Positions 33,911 to 42,696 of a stretch of 45,006 nucleotides of DNA are shown one piece after another (within the stretch, counting starts at the first letter, position 1; each line of letters starts with the position of its first letter). The DNA is from Sphingopyxis sp. LC363 (lineage in GTDB: Bacteria; Pseudomonadota; Alphaproteobacteria; Sphingomonadales; Sphingomonadaceae). The DNA lies in NCBI RefSeq assembly GCF_000756385.1, contig NZ_JNFC01000030.1, forward strand, positions 1 to 45,006. The letters run 5' to 3'. Under the pieces are notes generated by a model. That model did not search any database. It saw nothing but the letters and a program-made list of their open reading frames with translations, and was not told the DNA's origin. The position numbers were made by a program, and so were the translations under genes.

Positions 33911-35301
33911 GCACACGAACCGAAAGCGATTCGATCGGCGAGATCGAGGTTTCGGCCGAGGCCTATTGGGGCGCGCAGACCGAACGCAGCCGCCATAATT
34001 TCGCTTTTCCCGCGCATGAGCGCATGCCGTTGCCGATCGTCCATGCGCTCGCGCGGATCAAGGGCGCCGCGGCGCGGGTCAACCGCAACCACGGGCTCGA
34101 CGCGGGGATTGCCGATGCGATCGCCGCAGCGGCCGACGCGGTCGTGGCAGGCGATTACGACGACCAGTTCCCGCTCGCGATCTGGCAGACGGGCAGCGGC
34201 ACCCAGTCGAACATGAACGCAAACGAGGTGATCGCCGGGATCGCGAACGAAAAGCTCGCGGGCACGCGCGGCGGCAAGACGCCCGTCCATCCCAACGACC
34301 ATGTCAACATGGGCCAGTCGTCGAACGACAGTTTCCCGACCGCTCTGCACGTCGCGGTCGCGGTCGAGACGACGGCGCGGCTGTTGCCGTCGCTGATCGC
34401 GCTGACCGACGCGCTCGCCGCGAAGGCCGAAGCGTGGCGCGATATCGTCAAGATCGGACGCACCCACTTGCAGGATGCGACCCCGCTGACGCTGGGGCAG
34501 GAGTTTTCGGGCTATGCCCAGCAGCTCGCCGCCTGCCGCGCGCGCATCGAGGGCGCGCTGGCGCATGATATCTGCAAGCTCGCGCAAGGCGGCACCGCCG
34601 TCGGCACCGGGCTCAACGCCCCCGCGGGCTTCGACGTCGCCATCGCGGCCGAGCTGTCGAAAAACACCGGCATCGCGTTCGAGACCGCGGCGAACAAGTT
34701 CGAGGCGCTGGCATCGAACGACGCGCTCGTCTTCTTCTCGGGCGCGTTGAACACGCTTGGCGTCGCGCTCACGAAGATCGCGAACGACATTCGCCTTCTG
34801 GGCTCGGGCCCGCGCGCGGGGCTCGGCGAACTCGACCTGCCCGCGAACGAGCCCGGCAGCTCGATCATGCCGGGCAAGGTCAACCCGACCCAGTGCGAGA
34901 TGCTGACGATGGTCGCGGCGCAGGTCATCGGCAACCATCAGGCGGTGACCGTCGGCGGCTTGCAGGGGCATCTCGAGCTCAATGTGTTCAAGCCGCTGAT
35001 CGGAGCGAATGTGCTGCGTTCGATCGAGCTGCTGAGCGTCGGCATGGCGGGCTTTACCGAACATTGCGTCGTCGGCATCGAACCCAATCGCGCGCGCATC
35101 GACGAGTTGATGAACCGCTCGCTGATGCTCGTCACTGCGCTGGCGCCCGAAATCGGTTACGACAAGGCGGCGAAAATCGCGAAACATGCGCATGAGACGG
35201 GCAGCACGCTCAAGGAAGTGGCGCTCGGCCTCGGCTATGTCGATGCCGCGACCTTCGACCGGGTGGTCGATCCGCGCACGATGCTGGGCCCCGACGGCTG
35301 A
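33907..35301 (+). CDS. fumC: Fumarate hydratase, class II
   Basis: 464 residues, the usual length. Signature [16 protein letters not shown] plus [20 protein letters not shown] (here [16 protein letters not shown]) and [16 protein letters not shown]. An iron-independent fumarase of the TCA cycle; the wording around the signature fits FumC rather than aspartase. The start at 33907 overlaps the previous gene as ATGA. Confidence 0.95.
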   Translation: MSTRTESDSIGEIEVSAEAYWGAQTERSRHNFAFPAHERMPLPIVHALARIKGAAARVNRNHGLDAGIADAIAAAADAVVAGDYDDQFPLAIWQTGSGTQSNMNANEVIAGIANEKLAGTRGGKTPVHPNDHVNMGQSSNDSFPTALHVAVAVETTARLLPSLIALTDALAAKAEAWRDIVKIGRTHLQDATPLTLGQEFSGYAQQLAACRARIEGALAHDICKLAQGGTAVGTGLNAPAGFDVAIAAELSKNTGIAFETAANKFEALASNDALVFFSGALNTLGVALTKIANDIRLLGSGPRAGLGELDLPANEPGSSIMPGKVNPTQCEMLTMVAAQVIGNHQAVTVGGLQGHLELNVFKPLIGANVLRSIELLSVGMAGFTEHCVVGIEPNRARIDELMNRSLMLVTALAPEIGYDKAAKIAKHAHETGSTLKEVALGLGYVDAATFDRVVDPRTMLGPDG

Positions 35302-35345
35302 CGGAACCCGCGGCGCCTTCCGGGGATTGATGAGGGGAAGGAGAG

Positions 35346-35720
35346 ATGAGCATGATCGGTCGGATCGTAGGCGGCGTTCTGGGCAGCGCCATCGGACGCC
35401 GCAAGGGCAATCATCCCGTCGCGGGCGCGGTGATCGGCGCGGGCACATTGTTCGCGGCGCGGCGCCTGTTCCCGCAGCGTTACGCGGTGCTCGCGGCGAC
35501 GGTCGCGGGGGCCTATCTCACCAAGAAATGGGCCGAACGCGCCGAGGCGCGCAAGGCGGCGGCGGAAGCGCATGCGGTCGATCCCGAACTGGCGCGCGCA
35601 GGCGTCGTCGACACCTATGCGGGCACCGCGAAGGCGCCGACCGATGGCGAGACGATGGGCGACGCGTTGCCGCCGGCGATTCCGGTGGATGCAAACGGGA
35701 AACGGCCGGCGATTCATTGA
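35346..35720 (+). CDS. Small Gly/Ala-rich, probably membrane-associated protein
   Basis: 124 residues. A Gly-rich hydrophobic N-terminal half (MIGRIVGGVLGSAIGRR, VAGAVIGAGTLFAARRLF, LAATVAGAYLTKKW) with glycine-zipper-like spacing, then a hydrophilic Ala/Asp tail. GGGAAGGAG lies before the ATG. Function unknown. Confidence 0.7.
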   Translation: MSMIGRIVGGVLGSAIGRRKGNHPVAGAVIGAGTLFAARRLFPQRYAVLAATVAGAYLTKKWAERAEARKAAAEAHAVDPELARAGVVDTYAGTAKAPTDGETMGDALPPAIPVDANGKRPAIH

Positions 35721-35732
35721 ACGTCCTACATT

Positions 35733-35901
35733 CGTCGCCCCTGCGAAGGGCGACGGAATAGGACGCCGATCGTGCATTGAATGACGGACATTCCCTCCGT
35801 CATTCCGGCGAAGGGTGTTCAGAGGCACGTGACTCTGAAACACGATCTCGCCGTTTCGGTCTGACGCACCGGGTGAGATCCCGGCCTTCGCCGGGATGAC
35901 G
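35733..35901. repeat. REP-like palindromes downstream of fumC
   Basis: A short perfect hairpin (CGTCGCCC/GGGCGACG, 35733-35755) is followed by a CGTCATTCCGGCGAAGG ... CCTTCGCCGGGATGACG palindrome (35798-35901). The right half of the latter matches the copy at 41389-41465. No gene lies in this gap. Confidence 0.65.
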
Positions 35902-35920
35902 ATTCAAGAATACTCGCACT

Positions 35921-36487
35921 TCAGCCATCCGCCTGCCACTCCTTCACCGCCTCGACCGGCGAGACCAGCATCAGCACATTGAGCGTCAGATTGTCGCGAA
36001 TCGTCCACAGCGTGAACAGTTCGAACATGATCGCGATCGCCACCGTCACCCACCACCGCATCCGGCTCGCCGCGAGGAAGCCGAGGATCATGAAGAGCGC
36101 GTCGCTGACCGAATTGAGGATCGAATCGCCCGAATAGCCATAGGCCATCGTGACTTCGCGATAGCGGTCGATGATGACGGGCGAATTTTCGAGGATTTCC
36201 CACGCCGCCTCGATCCCGATCGCGAGCGCGAGCGCTACCCACAAGGGCTGGCGCGGGATCAGCCAGCGCGACAGGCCGAAGAAGAGGAAGCCGTGGATGA
36301 CATGGCTGAAGCTGTACCAGTCCGAAATCTGTTGGCTGTTCTGGTTCGACTGGACGGTGCCATGCCACAGGCTGATGGTCCCGCACGGGCAGATCGGCGG
36401 GCGTCCCATCGCGAACAGGATCGCGGCGAAAAGGACCATCAGCGCCGCGGCGACCAGCCAGCCCCGTCGTGAAACCCCCAATATCAT
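35921..36487 (-). CDS. DUF2585 family membrane protein
   Basis: 188 residues from the ATG at 36487 with about five membrane helices ([68 protein letters not shown]). Conserved family blocks: [44 protein letters not shown] and [12 protein letters not shown]. An alphaproteobacterial membrane family of unknown function. It is divergent from gmk, 49 bp apart. Confidence 0.85.
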   Translation of the reverse strand: MILGVSRRGWLVAAALMVLFAAILFAMGRPPICPCGTISLWHGTVQSNQNSQQISDWYSFSHVIHGFLFFGLSRWLIPRQPLWVALALAIGIEAAWEILENSPVIIDRYREVTMAYGYSGDSILNSVSDALFMILGFLAASRMRWWVTVAIAIMFELFTLWTIRDNLTLNVLMLVSPVEAVKEWQADG

Positions 36488-36536
36488 CGCCGCCCTTCCC
36501 GCTTGACCGCGCCCGTCTCTCGCGCAATTAGCGCCC

Positions 36537-37199
36537 ATGGCTGAAAGCGTCCACCTGAACCGCCGCGGCGTGTTGTTCGTCCTCTCCTCGCCCTCGGGCG
36601 CGGGCAAGACCACCATCTCGCGCATGATGCTCGAGGCCGACAAGGATATCGCGCTGTCGATCTCGGCGACGACGCGCCCGCCGCGCCCCGGCGAGATCGA
36701 CGGGGTCCATTATCATTTCGTCGATGTCGAAAGCTTCAAGAAGATGGCCGCCGACGGCGAATTCCTCGAATGGGCGCATGTCTTCGGCCATCGTTACGGG
36801 ACCCCGCGCGCACCCGTTGACGCGATGCTCGAGGCGGGCAAGGATGTGCTGTTCGACATCGACTGGCAGGGTGCGCAGCAGCTGTATCAGGAGGCGGGCC
36901 CCGATGTGGTGCGCGTGTTCGTGCTGCCGCCGACGATGGAGGAGCTCGAACGGCGGCTGCGCGCACGCAACACCGACAGCGACGAGGTGATCGCGGCGCG
37001 GATGGAGCGCGCGGCGAACGAGATCAGCCACTGGGACGGTTATGACTATGTGCTGATCAACGACAATGTCGAAGGCTGTTTCGACGAGGTTCGCGCGATC
37101 CTGCGCGCCGAGCGGTTGAAGCGGCGGCGGCAGATCGGGCTGATCGGCTTTGCGCGCGATTTGATCCGGTCGGTGCCCGATGCGGACAAGAAGCTTTAA
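36537..37199 (+). CDS. gmk: Guanylate kinase
   Basis: 220 residues. P-loop [20 protein letters not shown]-binding [19 protein letters not shown] and [19 protein letters not shown], and [10 protein letters not shown]. Phosphorylates GMP to GDP; essential in nucleotide metabolism. Confidence 0.95.
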   Translation: MAESVHLNRRGVLFVLSSPSGAGKTTISRMMLEADKDIALSISATTRPPRPGEIDGVHYHFVDVESFKKMAADGEFLEWAHVFGHRYGTPRAPVDAMLEAGKDVLFDIDWQGAQQLYQEAGPDVVRVFVLPPTMEELERRLRARNTDSDEVIAARMERAANEISHWDGYDYVLINDNVEGCFDEVRAILRAERLKRRRQIGLIGFARDLIRSVPDADKKL

Positions 37200-37206
37200 T
37201 CATTAT

Positions 37207-37380
37207 CCCCCCTTGATGGGGGAGGCAGCGAGACTTGCGAACTTGTTCGCCAGTCGCAGCGGTGGGGGTGAGCTCTCGGCCTGAAACGGCGGCGCAAGGA
37301 CGCACGATCACCCTCATCCAACTGGGCCTAATCGCTTCGCGATAAGGCTTCGTATCCTTTCTCCCATCGAGGGAGAAGGA
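37207..37380. repeat. Palindromic intergenic repeat
   Basis: CCCCCCTTGATGGGGGAGGC at the left and CTTTCTCCCATCGAGGGAGA at the right resemble diverged halves of a long inverted repeat, with a smaller hairpin TCGCTTCGCGATAAGG inside. It fills the gap between the convergent gmk and thioesterase genes. Confidence 0.55.
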
Positions 37381-37382
37381 GA

Positions 37383-37820
37383 TCAGACCGCCCGCGCCAG
37401 CTTCTCTTCGAGCTCCGCCACCGTCTCCGCGCGCAGCGGTTTGGCCTGCCCGTCGGTGCGGCATACCACCACCGTGTCGCACGTCGCGATGCAGCGGCCG
37501 TTCTGGAACATCGCCTGGACGATCGTCCAGCTCGAGGTGCCGAGCCGGCCGATGCCGGTCGCGATCTGCACCGGATCGGGGAAATTGCCCTCGGCCAGAT
37601 AGTTGATCTCGACCGCGGCGACCATCGTGCGCTCGTTCGCGGGGCGCTCGTCCAGCGGACGCACGTCGCGGTTGAGGAGGACGCGGCCGCTTTCGAACAA
37701 GGCGGCGAAAGCCACATTGTTGAGGTGGCCGTTGATGTCCATGTCCTGAAAGCGCGTCTGCAGTTCGATTGCGACGGGGTAGCTGGCGGGGTTCAGCCGC
37801 CAGCTTTCCGGTTTGGGCAT
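37383..37820 (-). CDS. Acyl-CoA thioesterase, 4HBT hot-dog family
   Basis: 145 residues of the 4-hydroxybenzoyl-CoA thioesterase type: TRFQDMDINGHLNNVAFAAL contains the catalytic Asp and the helix cap, followed by VEINYLAEGNFPDPVQI. Hydrolyses acyl-CoA thioesters. One base separates it from the stop of the SDR gene upstream, so they form one unit. Confidence 0.85.
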   Translation of the reverse strand: MPKPESWRLNPASYPVAIELQTRFQDMDINGHLNNVAFAALFESGRVLLNRDVRPLDERPANERTMVAAVEINYLAEGNFPDPVQIATGIGRLGTSSWTIVQAMFQNGRCIATCDTVVVCRTDGQAKPLRAETVAELEEKLARAV

Positions 37821-37821
37821 A

Positions 37822-38604
37822 TCAGCGCGGGCCCATGCGGATGCCGCCGTCGAGGCGCACGTCCTCGCCGTTGAAATAGCCGTTCTCGATCATGCAGAGC
37901 GCGAGATTGGCATATTCGTCGGGGTTGCCGAGCCGCTTCGGGTTGAGCACCGAGGCGCCCAATGCGTCGCGGACATTCTGCGGCGCGCCCGCGAGCAGCG
38001 GGGTGTCGAAGATGCCGGGCAGGATCGTGTTGACGCGGATATTCTCGTTACCCAAGTCGCGCGCGATCGGGAGGGTCATGCCGACGACGCCGCCCTTCGA
38101 TGCCGAGTAAGCGGCCTGGCCGATCTGGCCGTCCTCGGCCGCTACGCTCGCGGTGTTGACGATCGCGCCGCGTTCGCCGTCTTCCATCGGGTCGAGCGTC
38201 AGCATGCCCGCCGCCGACTTGGCGATGCAGCGGAAGGTGCCGACGAGGTTGATCTGGATGATCCAGTTGAACGCATCGAGCGGGAAATGCTTGATGCTGC
38301 CGTCTTCCTTCGAGCGGCTCGCGGTCTTGATCGCGTTGCCGGTGCCCGCGCAGTTGACGAGGATGCGTTCCTGGCCGTGCGCGGCGCGTGCCTTTTCAAA
38401 AGCCGCGTCGACCGAAGCGTCGTCGGTGACGTTGCATTCGCAGAAGACGCCGCCGAGTTCGGCGGCGATGGCCTTGCCCTTTTCTTCCTGCAAGTCGAAG
38501 ATCGCGACCTTGACGCCCTTTGCGGCAAGCGCGCGCGCGGTCGCCGCGCCGAGGCCCGAAGCGCCGCCGGTGACGACGGCGGATATGGTGGAATCGAGTT
38601 TCAT
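37822..38604 (-). CDS. SDR dehydrogenase, 3-hydroxyacyl-CoA type
   Basis: 260 residues. Rossmann glycine motif TGGASGLG (12-19), NADH-type acidic FDL after beta-2, NCAGTGNA, and the catalytic S153, Y166 and K170 (TASVAAEDG, YSASKGG). Overall wording resembles type II 3-hydroxyacyl-CoA dehydrogenase (HSD17B10-like), fitting the thiolase and acyl-CoA dehydrogenase genes nearby. Confidence 0.85.
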   Translation of the reverse strand: MKLDSTISAVVTGGASGLGAATARALAAKGVKVAIFDLQEEKGKAIAAELGGVFCECNVTDDASVDAAFEKARAAHGQERILVNCAGTGNAIKTASRSKEDGSIKHFPLDAFNWIIQINLVGTFRCIAKSAAGMLTLDPMEDGERGAIVNTASVAAEDGQIGQAAYSASKGGVVGMTLPIARDLGNENIRVNTILPGIFDTPLLAGAPQNVRDALGASVLNPKRLGNPDEYANLALCMIENGYFNGEDVRLDGGIRMGPR

Positions 38605-38621
38605 TATATTCTCCCTTGAAA

Positions 38622-38699
38622 CGTCGCCCCCGCGCAGGCGGGGGCCGTTGGCAGCCTTGCGCTACCCCGATAGCGGCCCCCGCCTTCGCGGGGGCGACG
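38622..38699. repeat. REP-like palindrome, CCCCGCGAAGGCGGGG family
   Basis: CGTCGCCCCCGCGCAGGCGG at the left, CCGCCTTCGCGGGGGCGACG at the right, and an internal CAGCCTTGCGCTACCCCGAT that parallels the 29097-29173 copy. Lies between the thiolase and SDR genes. Confidence 0.75.
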
Positions 38700-38708
38700 C
38701 CAGATTTC

Positions 38709-39878
38709 TTACAGCCGCTCGACGATGGTGACGTTGGCCTGACCGCCGCCTTCGCACATGGTCTGGAGGCCGTATTTGCCGCCGGTCGCGTCGAGCACGC
38801 CGAGCAGCGTCGCCATCAGCTTGGCGCCGCTGGCGCCGAGCGGGTGGCCGAGCGCGATCGCGCCGCCGTGCTGGTTGATCCGCGCCGGATCGGCGCCGAG
38901 ATATTTGAGCCAGGCGAGCGGCACGGGCGCGAAGGCTTCGTTGACCTCATAAGCGTCGATGTCGCCGATCTTCATGCCCGCCTTTTTGAGCGCGCGTTCG
39001 GTCGCGAACAGCGGCTCTTCGAGCATGATCACCGGGTCGCCCGCGGTCACCGAGATGTGGTGGATGCGCGCGCGGGGGGTGAGATTGTGATCCTTCAGCG
39101 CCTGTTCGGACACGACGAGCGCGGCGCTCGCGCCGTCGCAGATCTGGCTCGCCGAGGCCGCGGTGATCGCGCCGCCTTCCTGAAGCAGCTTGACGCCCGC
39201 AATGCCTTCGAGCGTCGCGTCGAAACGGATGCCTTCGTCGATGAGGTGCATTTCGCGGCCTTCGGGGGTGTCGATCTCGACCCCGACGATCTCGCGCTTG
39301 AAATGGCCCGCCTCGGTCGCGGCCTTGCCGCGGCGATGGCTTTCGAGCGCATAGGCGTCGAGGTCCGCCTTGGTGAGGCCGTGCTTTTTGACGATCATCT
39401 CGGCGCCCATGAACTGGCTGAACATGATGCCGGGATATTTTTCCTCGAGCCGCTCGGACTTATAATGGCCGAGGCCTTCCTTCATGAACAGGGTCGCGAC
39501 GCTGCCCATGGGCACGCGCGTCATGCTTTCGATGCCGCTCGCGAGGACGATGTCCTGCGTTCCCGACATCACCGCCTGCGCGGCGAACTGGATCGCCTGC
39601 TGCGACGAGCCGCACTGGCGGTCGATCGTCACCGCGGGGATCGAGTCGGGGAGCTTCGAGGCGAGCACCGCGTTGCGGCCGACGTCCATCGTCTGCTGGC
39701 CGCCTTGGCTGACGCAGCCGGTGATGACGTCGTCGATCGCCTTGGTGTCGAAATCGTTGCGGTCGGCGATCGCGTCGAACACCGCGGCGCCGAGGTCGAC
39801 GGGGTGGACGCCGGCGAGCTTGCCGCCGCGCTTGCCGCCCGCGGTGCGGACGGCGTCGACGATATAGGCTGTGGCCAT
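38709..39878 (-). CDS. Acetyl-CoA C-acyltransferase (thiolase)
   Basis: 389 residues. Nucleophile C89 in IDRQCGSSQQAIQ; the C-terminal His and Cys sites are GGAIALGHPLGASGA and CEGGGQANV. Catalyses the last thiolytic step of beta-oxidation or acetoacetyl-CoA formation; substrate preference cannot be read from the sequence. Grouped with SDR and acyl-CoA dehydrogenase genes on the same strand. Confidence 0.9.
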   Translation of the reverse strand: MATAYIVDAVRTAGGKRGGKLAGVHPVDLGAAVFDAIADRNDFDTKAIDDVITGCVSQGGQQTMDVGRNAVLASKLPDSIPAVTIDRQCGSSQQAIQFAAQAVMSGTQDIVLASGIESMTRVPMGSVATLFMKEGLGHYKSERLEEKYPGIMFSQFMGAEMIVKKHGLTKADLDAYALESHRRGKAATEAGHFKREIVGVEIDTPEGREMHLIDEGIRFDATLEGIAGVKLLQEGGAITAASASQICDGASAALVVSEQALKDHNLTPRARIHHISVTAGDPVIMLEEPLFATERALKKAGMKIGDIDAYEVNEAFAPVPLAWLKYLGADPARINQHGGAIALGHPLGASGAKLMATLLGVLDATGGKYGLQTMCEGGGQANVTIVERL

Positions 39879-39901
39879 GGGAGAATTCCTTTCTTCCTAA
39901 A

Positions 39902-40030
39902 GCCCCTCCCCTTCAGGGGAGGGGTTGGGGTGGGGTTTCGCGGCGTCGAGCAAGGCCGATGGACCCCACCCCGCTGCGACTAGCCAGCAAGCTGGCAAGT
40001 CTCACTGCCCCTCCCCTGAAGAGGAGGGGT
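39902..40030. repeat. Palindromic intergenic repeat
   Basis: CCCCTCCCCTTCAGGGGAGG near the left and CCCCTCCCCTGAAGAGGAGG at the right flank a central hairpin (AGCCAGCAAGCTGGC). It fills the gap between the acyl-CoA dehydrogenase and thiolase genes. Confidence 0.65.
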
Positions 40031-40037
40031 TTGGAAA

Positions 40038-41192
40038 TTACAGTTTCCGCCCAATCAGTTCCTTCATGATTTCGTTCGTGCCGCCGAAGATGCGCGTCAC
40101 GCGCGCGGCGCGCCAGGCGCGGGCGATCGGATATTCGTTCATATAGCCCGACCCGCCGAACAGCTGGAGGCATTTGTCCATCACCTCCCACTGCAGGTCG
40201 GTGTGCCAGAGCTTCGCCGCGGCGCCCTCTTCGGGGGTCAGTTCCTTCTTCATGTGACGCGCGAGCGCCCAGTCGAGATGCGCCCAGCCGACCTGCAGCT
40301 TGGCCTTCAGATCGGCGAGCACGAAGCGGCTGTTCTGGAAATCGAGGATCGGCTTGCCGAACGCCTTGCGCTCGCGCGTATATTCGACCGTGTCGTCGAA
40401 GGCGCGCTGCGCCGAGGCTTGCGCGCTCACCGCGATCGACAGCCGTTCCTGCGGCAGCTCGCTCATCAGATAGATGAAGCCCTGCCCTTCCTCGCCGAGG
40501 CAGTTGGTGATCGGCACGCGGACGTCGTTGAAGAAGAGCTCCGACGTGTCGGCTTCGTCCTGCCCGATCTTGTCGAGGTTGCGCCCGCGCTGGAAACCCT
40601 CGCGGTCGGCCTCGACGAGGACGATCGACACGCCCTTCCACGCCGGCTCGACCTCGGTATCGGTCTTGACGCAGACGAGGATCAGGTCGGCGTTCTGGCC
40701 GTTGGTGATGAAGGTTTTCGACCCGTTGATGACATAATGATTGCCATCCTTCTTCGCGGTCGTGCGCATCCCCTGAAGGTCCGAGCCGGTGCCCGGTTCG
40801 GTCATCGCGATCGCGGTGATCGTCTCGCCCGATACCATCCTGGGCAGCCAGTGCTTCTTCTGCTCCTCGCTGCCATATTTGACGATGTAGCTGGTGACGA
40901 TGTCCGACTGGAGCGAGAAGCCGGTGGTGGCGCGGCCGTAATAGGCGCTTTCCTCGTCGACGATTGCATTATAGCCGAAGTCGAGGCCGAGCCCGCCATA
41001 TTCCTCGGGAACCGTCGGGCACAGCATGCCGAGCTCGCCCGCTTTCGGCCAGATCGACTTGGGGACGATCTTGTCCTCGGCCCATTGCGCCGCGTTCGGG
41101 GCGACTTCCTTTTCGAGGAACTGGCGCACCGTCGCGCGGAACGCCTCATGATCCTCGGTATAGGCGGAGCGCGAGAGACTATCGAGCGACAT
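40038..41192 (-). CDS. Acyl-CoA dehydrogenase
   Basis: 384 residues, usual length. FAD/substrate blocks: ITAIAMTEPGTGSDLQGM, YVINGSKTFITNGQNADLI, and the C-terminal LQLFGGSGYMNEYPIAR and RIFGGTNEIMKELI. Introduces the alpha-beta double bond in an acyl-CoA and passes electrons to ETF. First gene of the minus-strand acyl-CoA degradation group. Confidence 0.92.
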   Translation of the reverse strand: MSLDSLSRSAYTEDHEAFRATVRQFLEKEVAPNAAQWAEDKIVPKSIWPKAGELGMLCPTVPEEYGGLGLDFGYNAIVDEESAYYGRATTGFSLQSDIVTSYIVKYGSEEQKKHWLPRMVSGETITAIAMTEPGTGSDLQGMRTTAKKDGNHYVINGSKTFITNGQNADLILVCVKTDTEVEPAWKGVSIVLVEADREGFQRGRNLDKIGQDEADTSELFFNDVRVPITNCLGEEGQGFIYLMSELPQERLSIAVSAQASAQRAFDDTVEYTRERKAFGKPILDFQNSRFVLADLKAKLQVGWAHLDWALARHMKKELTPEEGAAAKLWHTDLQWEVMDKCLQLFGGSGYMNEYPIARAWRAARVTRIFGGTNEIMKELIGRKL

Positions 41193-41586
41193 TGGTTTTC
41201 CTTTCCCTGAGGACGGCCGAACGCGAGCGGGGAGTCGGCCGCATCTTCCCGGCCAAGAGACCTTACGTTTACGTCCACGTCAAGTGGAAAGACGCTACGG
41301 CATGAAGTTCTCCGTCGCTCCCGCGAAGGCGGGGGCCGCTGGCGGCTAGAGTGCGATCTGATTGCAGGGAACACACCCCTCCTGTTTCGTCATCCCGGCG
41401 AAGGCCGGGATCTCATCGCCCCGACCTGACGCACCGGCGAGATCCCGGCCTTCGCCGGGATGACGTTTCTATCAAAATATCAAGCTTCAGGCGGATAACG
41501 GCCCCCGCCTTCGCGGGGGCGACGAATAGCTTTTCAGGCGGCCGAACCGCTGGGCAGCTTTGGCCCGCCGCGCTAAGACGCAGCGC
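41193..41586. repeat. Intergenic cluster of REP-like palindromes
   Basis: No gene in about 390 bp. Three elements are visible: a CGCGAAGGCGGGGGC half (about 41312-41335) paired with CCCCCGCCTTCGCGGGGGCG (about 41500-41522), and nested inside them a complete GTCATCCCGGCGAAGGCCGG ... CCGGCCTTCGCCGGGATGAC palindrome (41389-41465). The nesting suggests one repeat inserted into another. Confidence 0.7.
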
Positions 41587-42456
41587 ATGGTAGAATTACT
41601 CCTCGACGCCGGCGCTTTGCTCGGCGAATCACCCGTCTGGCACGCTGCCGAGGCTCGCCTCTATTGGGTCGATATCGACGGCCGCAAAATCCATCGCACC
41701 GATCCCGCGAGCGGCGCCGACGAGGTCATGGAACTGGCCGAGCAGGTCGGGTGCATCGCGCCGCGCGCCGGGGGCGGGCTGGTCGCGGCGCTCGAAAACG
41801 GCTGCGCGCTGATCGACGGCTGGGGCGCGACGCCACGCGCTTTCGGCGCGGCAGTGCTCGCGGACAAGCCCGAGCAGCGTTTCAACGACGGGCGCGTCGA
41901 TGCGCTCGGCCGCCTGTGGGTCGGCAGCCTGACGAGCGACAAGGCGAACCCCGCCGCGACGCTCTATCGGCTCGACCCCGACGGGTCGCTGACCGAAATC
42001 CTGCATGGGCTGACGACGAGCAACGGCGCGGCGTTCAGCCCCGACGGACAGATATTCTATCACGCCGACACGCCGACGCACGCGATCCGCGCCTATGACG
42101 TCGATGCGGCGGCGGGCACGCTGTCGGGCGGCCGCGTCTTTCATCAATTCGAGTTCGGCAACGGCCGCCCCGACGGCGCCGCGGTCGATGCCGAGGGCTG
42201 TTACTGGTCGGCGCTGTGGGACGGCTGGCGCGTCGTGCGCTTCTCGCCCGCGGGCGAGCTGATCCGGACGGTCGAGCTGCCGGTGCAGCGCCCGACGATG
42301 ATCGCATTCGGCGGGCCCGATTTGAAGACCGCCTTCGTCACCAGCGCGGGCAAGAATCTGACCGACGCGGAGCGCAAGGCGCAGCCGCATGCGGGCGGGG
42401 TGTTTGCTTTCCGCGTGGATGTGCCGGGGCTGGCGCAGAAGATGTTTGGGGGTTGA
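41587..42456 (+). CDS. SMP-30/gluconolactonase family protein
   Basis: 289 residues forming a six-bladed propeller. Metal-binding and catalytic sites are visible: GALLGESPVWHAAEARLYWV (Glu ligand), LTTSNGAAFSPDG (Asn ligand) and FGNGRPDGAAVDAEG (catalytic Asp). Hydrolyses a sugar lactone. The start at 41587 (MVELLLDAG) is favoured by family alignment over a start nine codons upstream. Confidence 0.87.
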   Translation: MVELLLDAGALLGESPVWHAAEARLYWVDIDGRKIHRTDPASGADEVMELAEQVGCIAPRAGGGLVAALENGCALIDGWGATPRAFGAAVLADKPEQRFNDGRVDALGRLWVGSLTSDKANPAATLYRLDPDGSLTEILHGLTTSNGAAFSPDGQIFYHADTPTHAIRAYDVDAAAGTLSGGRVFHQFEFGNGRPDGAAVDAEGCYWSALWDGWRVVRFSPAGELIRTVELPVQRPTMIAFGGPDLKTAFVTSAGKNLTDAERKAQPHAGGVFAFRVDVPGLAQKMFGG

Positions 42457-42460
42457 ATAT

Positions 42461-42595
42461 CCTCCCTGTGGCCGCAGGCCAAGGGGAGGGGGACCGCCGC
42501 GAAGCGGTGGTGGAGGGACGACGACGTCGCGTCATGGCCCCTCTGTCAGCGGCTCCGCCGCTGCCACCTCCCCACGGCCTGCGGCCACAGGGAGG
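42461..42595. repeat. Palindromic dispersed repeat, CCTCCCTGT family
   Basis: CCTCCCTGTGGCCGCAGGCC (42461-42480) and GGCCTGCGGCCACAGGGAGG (42576-42595) are exact 20-bp reverse complements, enclosing further paired segments (CCGCCGCGAAGCGG, GCGGCTCCGCCGC). Same outer sequence as the repeat at 26934-27110. Confidence 0.8.
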
Positions 42596-42696
42596 ATCGA
42601 TCAAGCCTCCCACCCTTGCACCCCCCTGTCATATCCGGTTAAGACGGCCCCAGACATGGTTTCGTCCGAAACCTTATCCTCCGGGGAGATTTATCG

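Noticed and set aside
33835..35448. A 537-codon minus-strand frame
   Set aside because: It is antisense to fumC, which is full length with its signature intact.
38616..39983. A 455-codon plus-strand frame
   Set aside because: It runs antisense to the thiolase gene, whose active-site motifs are clear.
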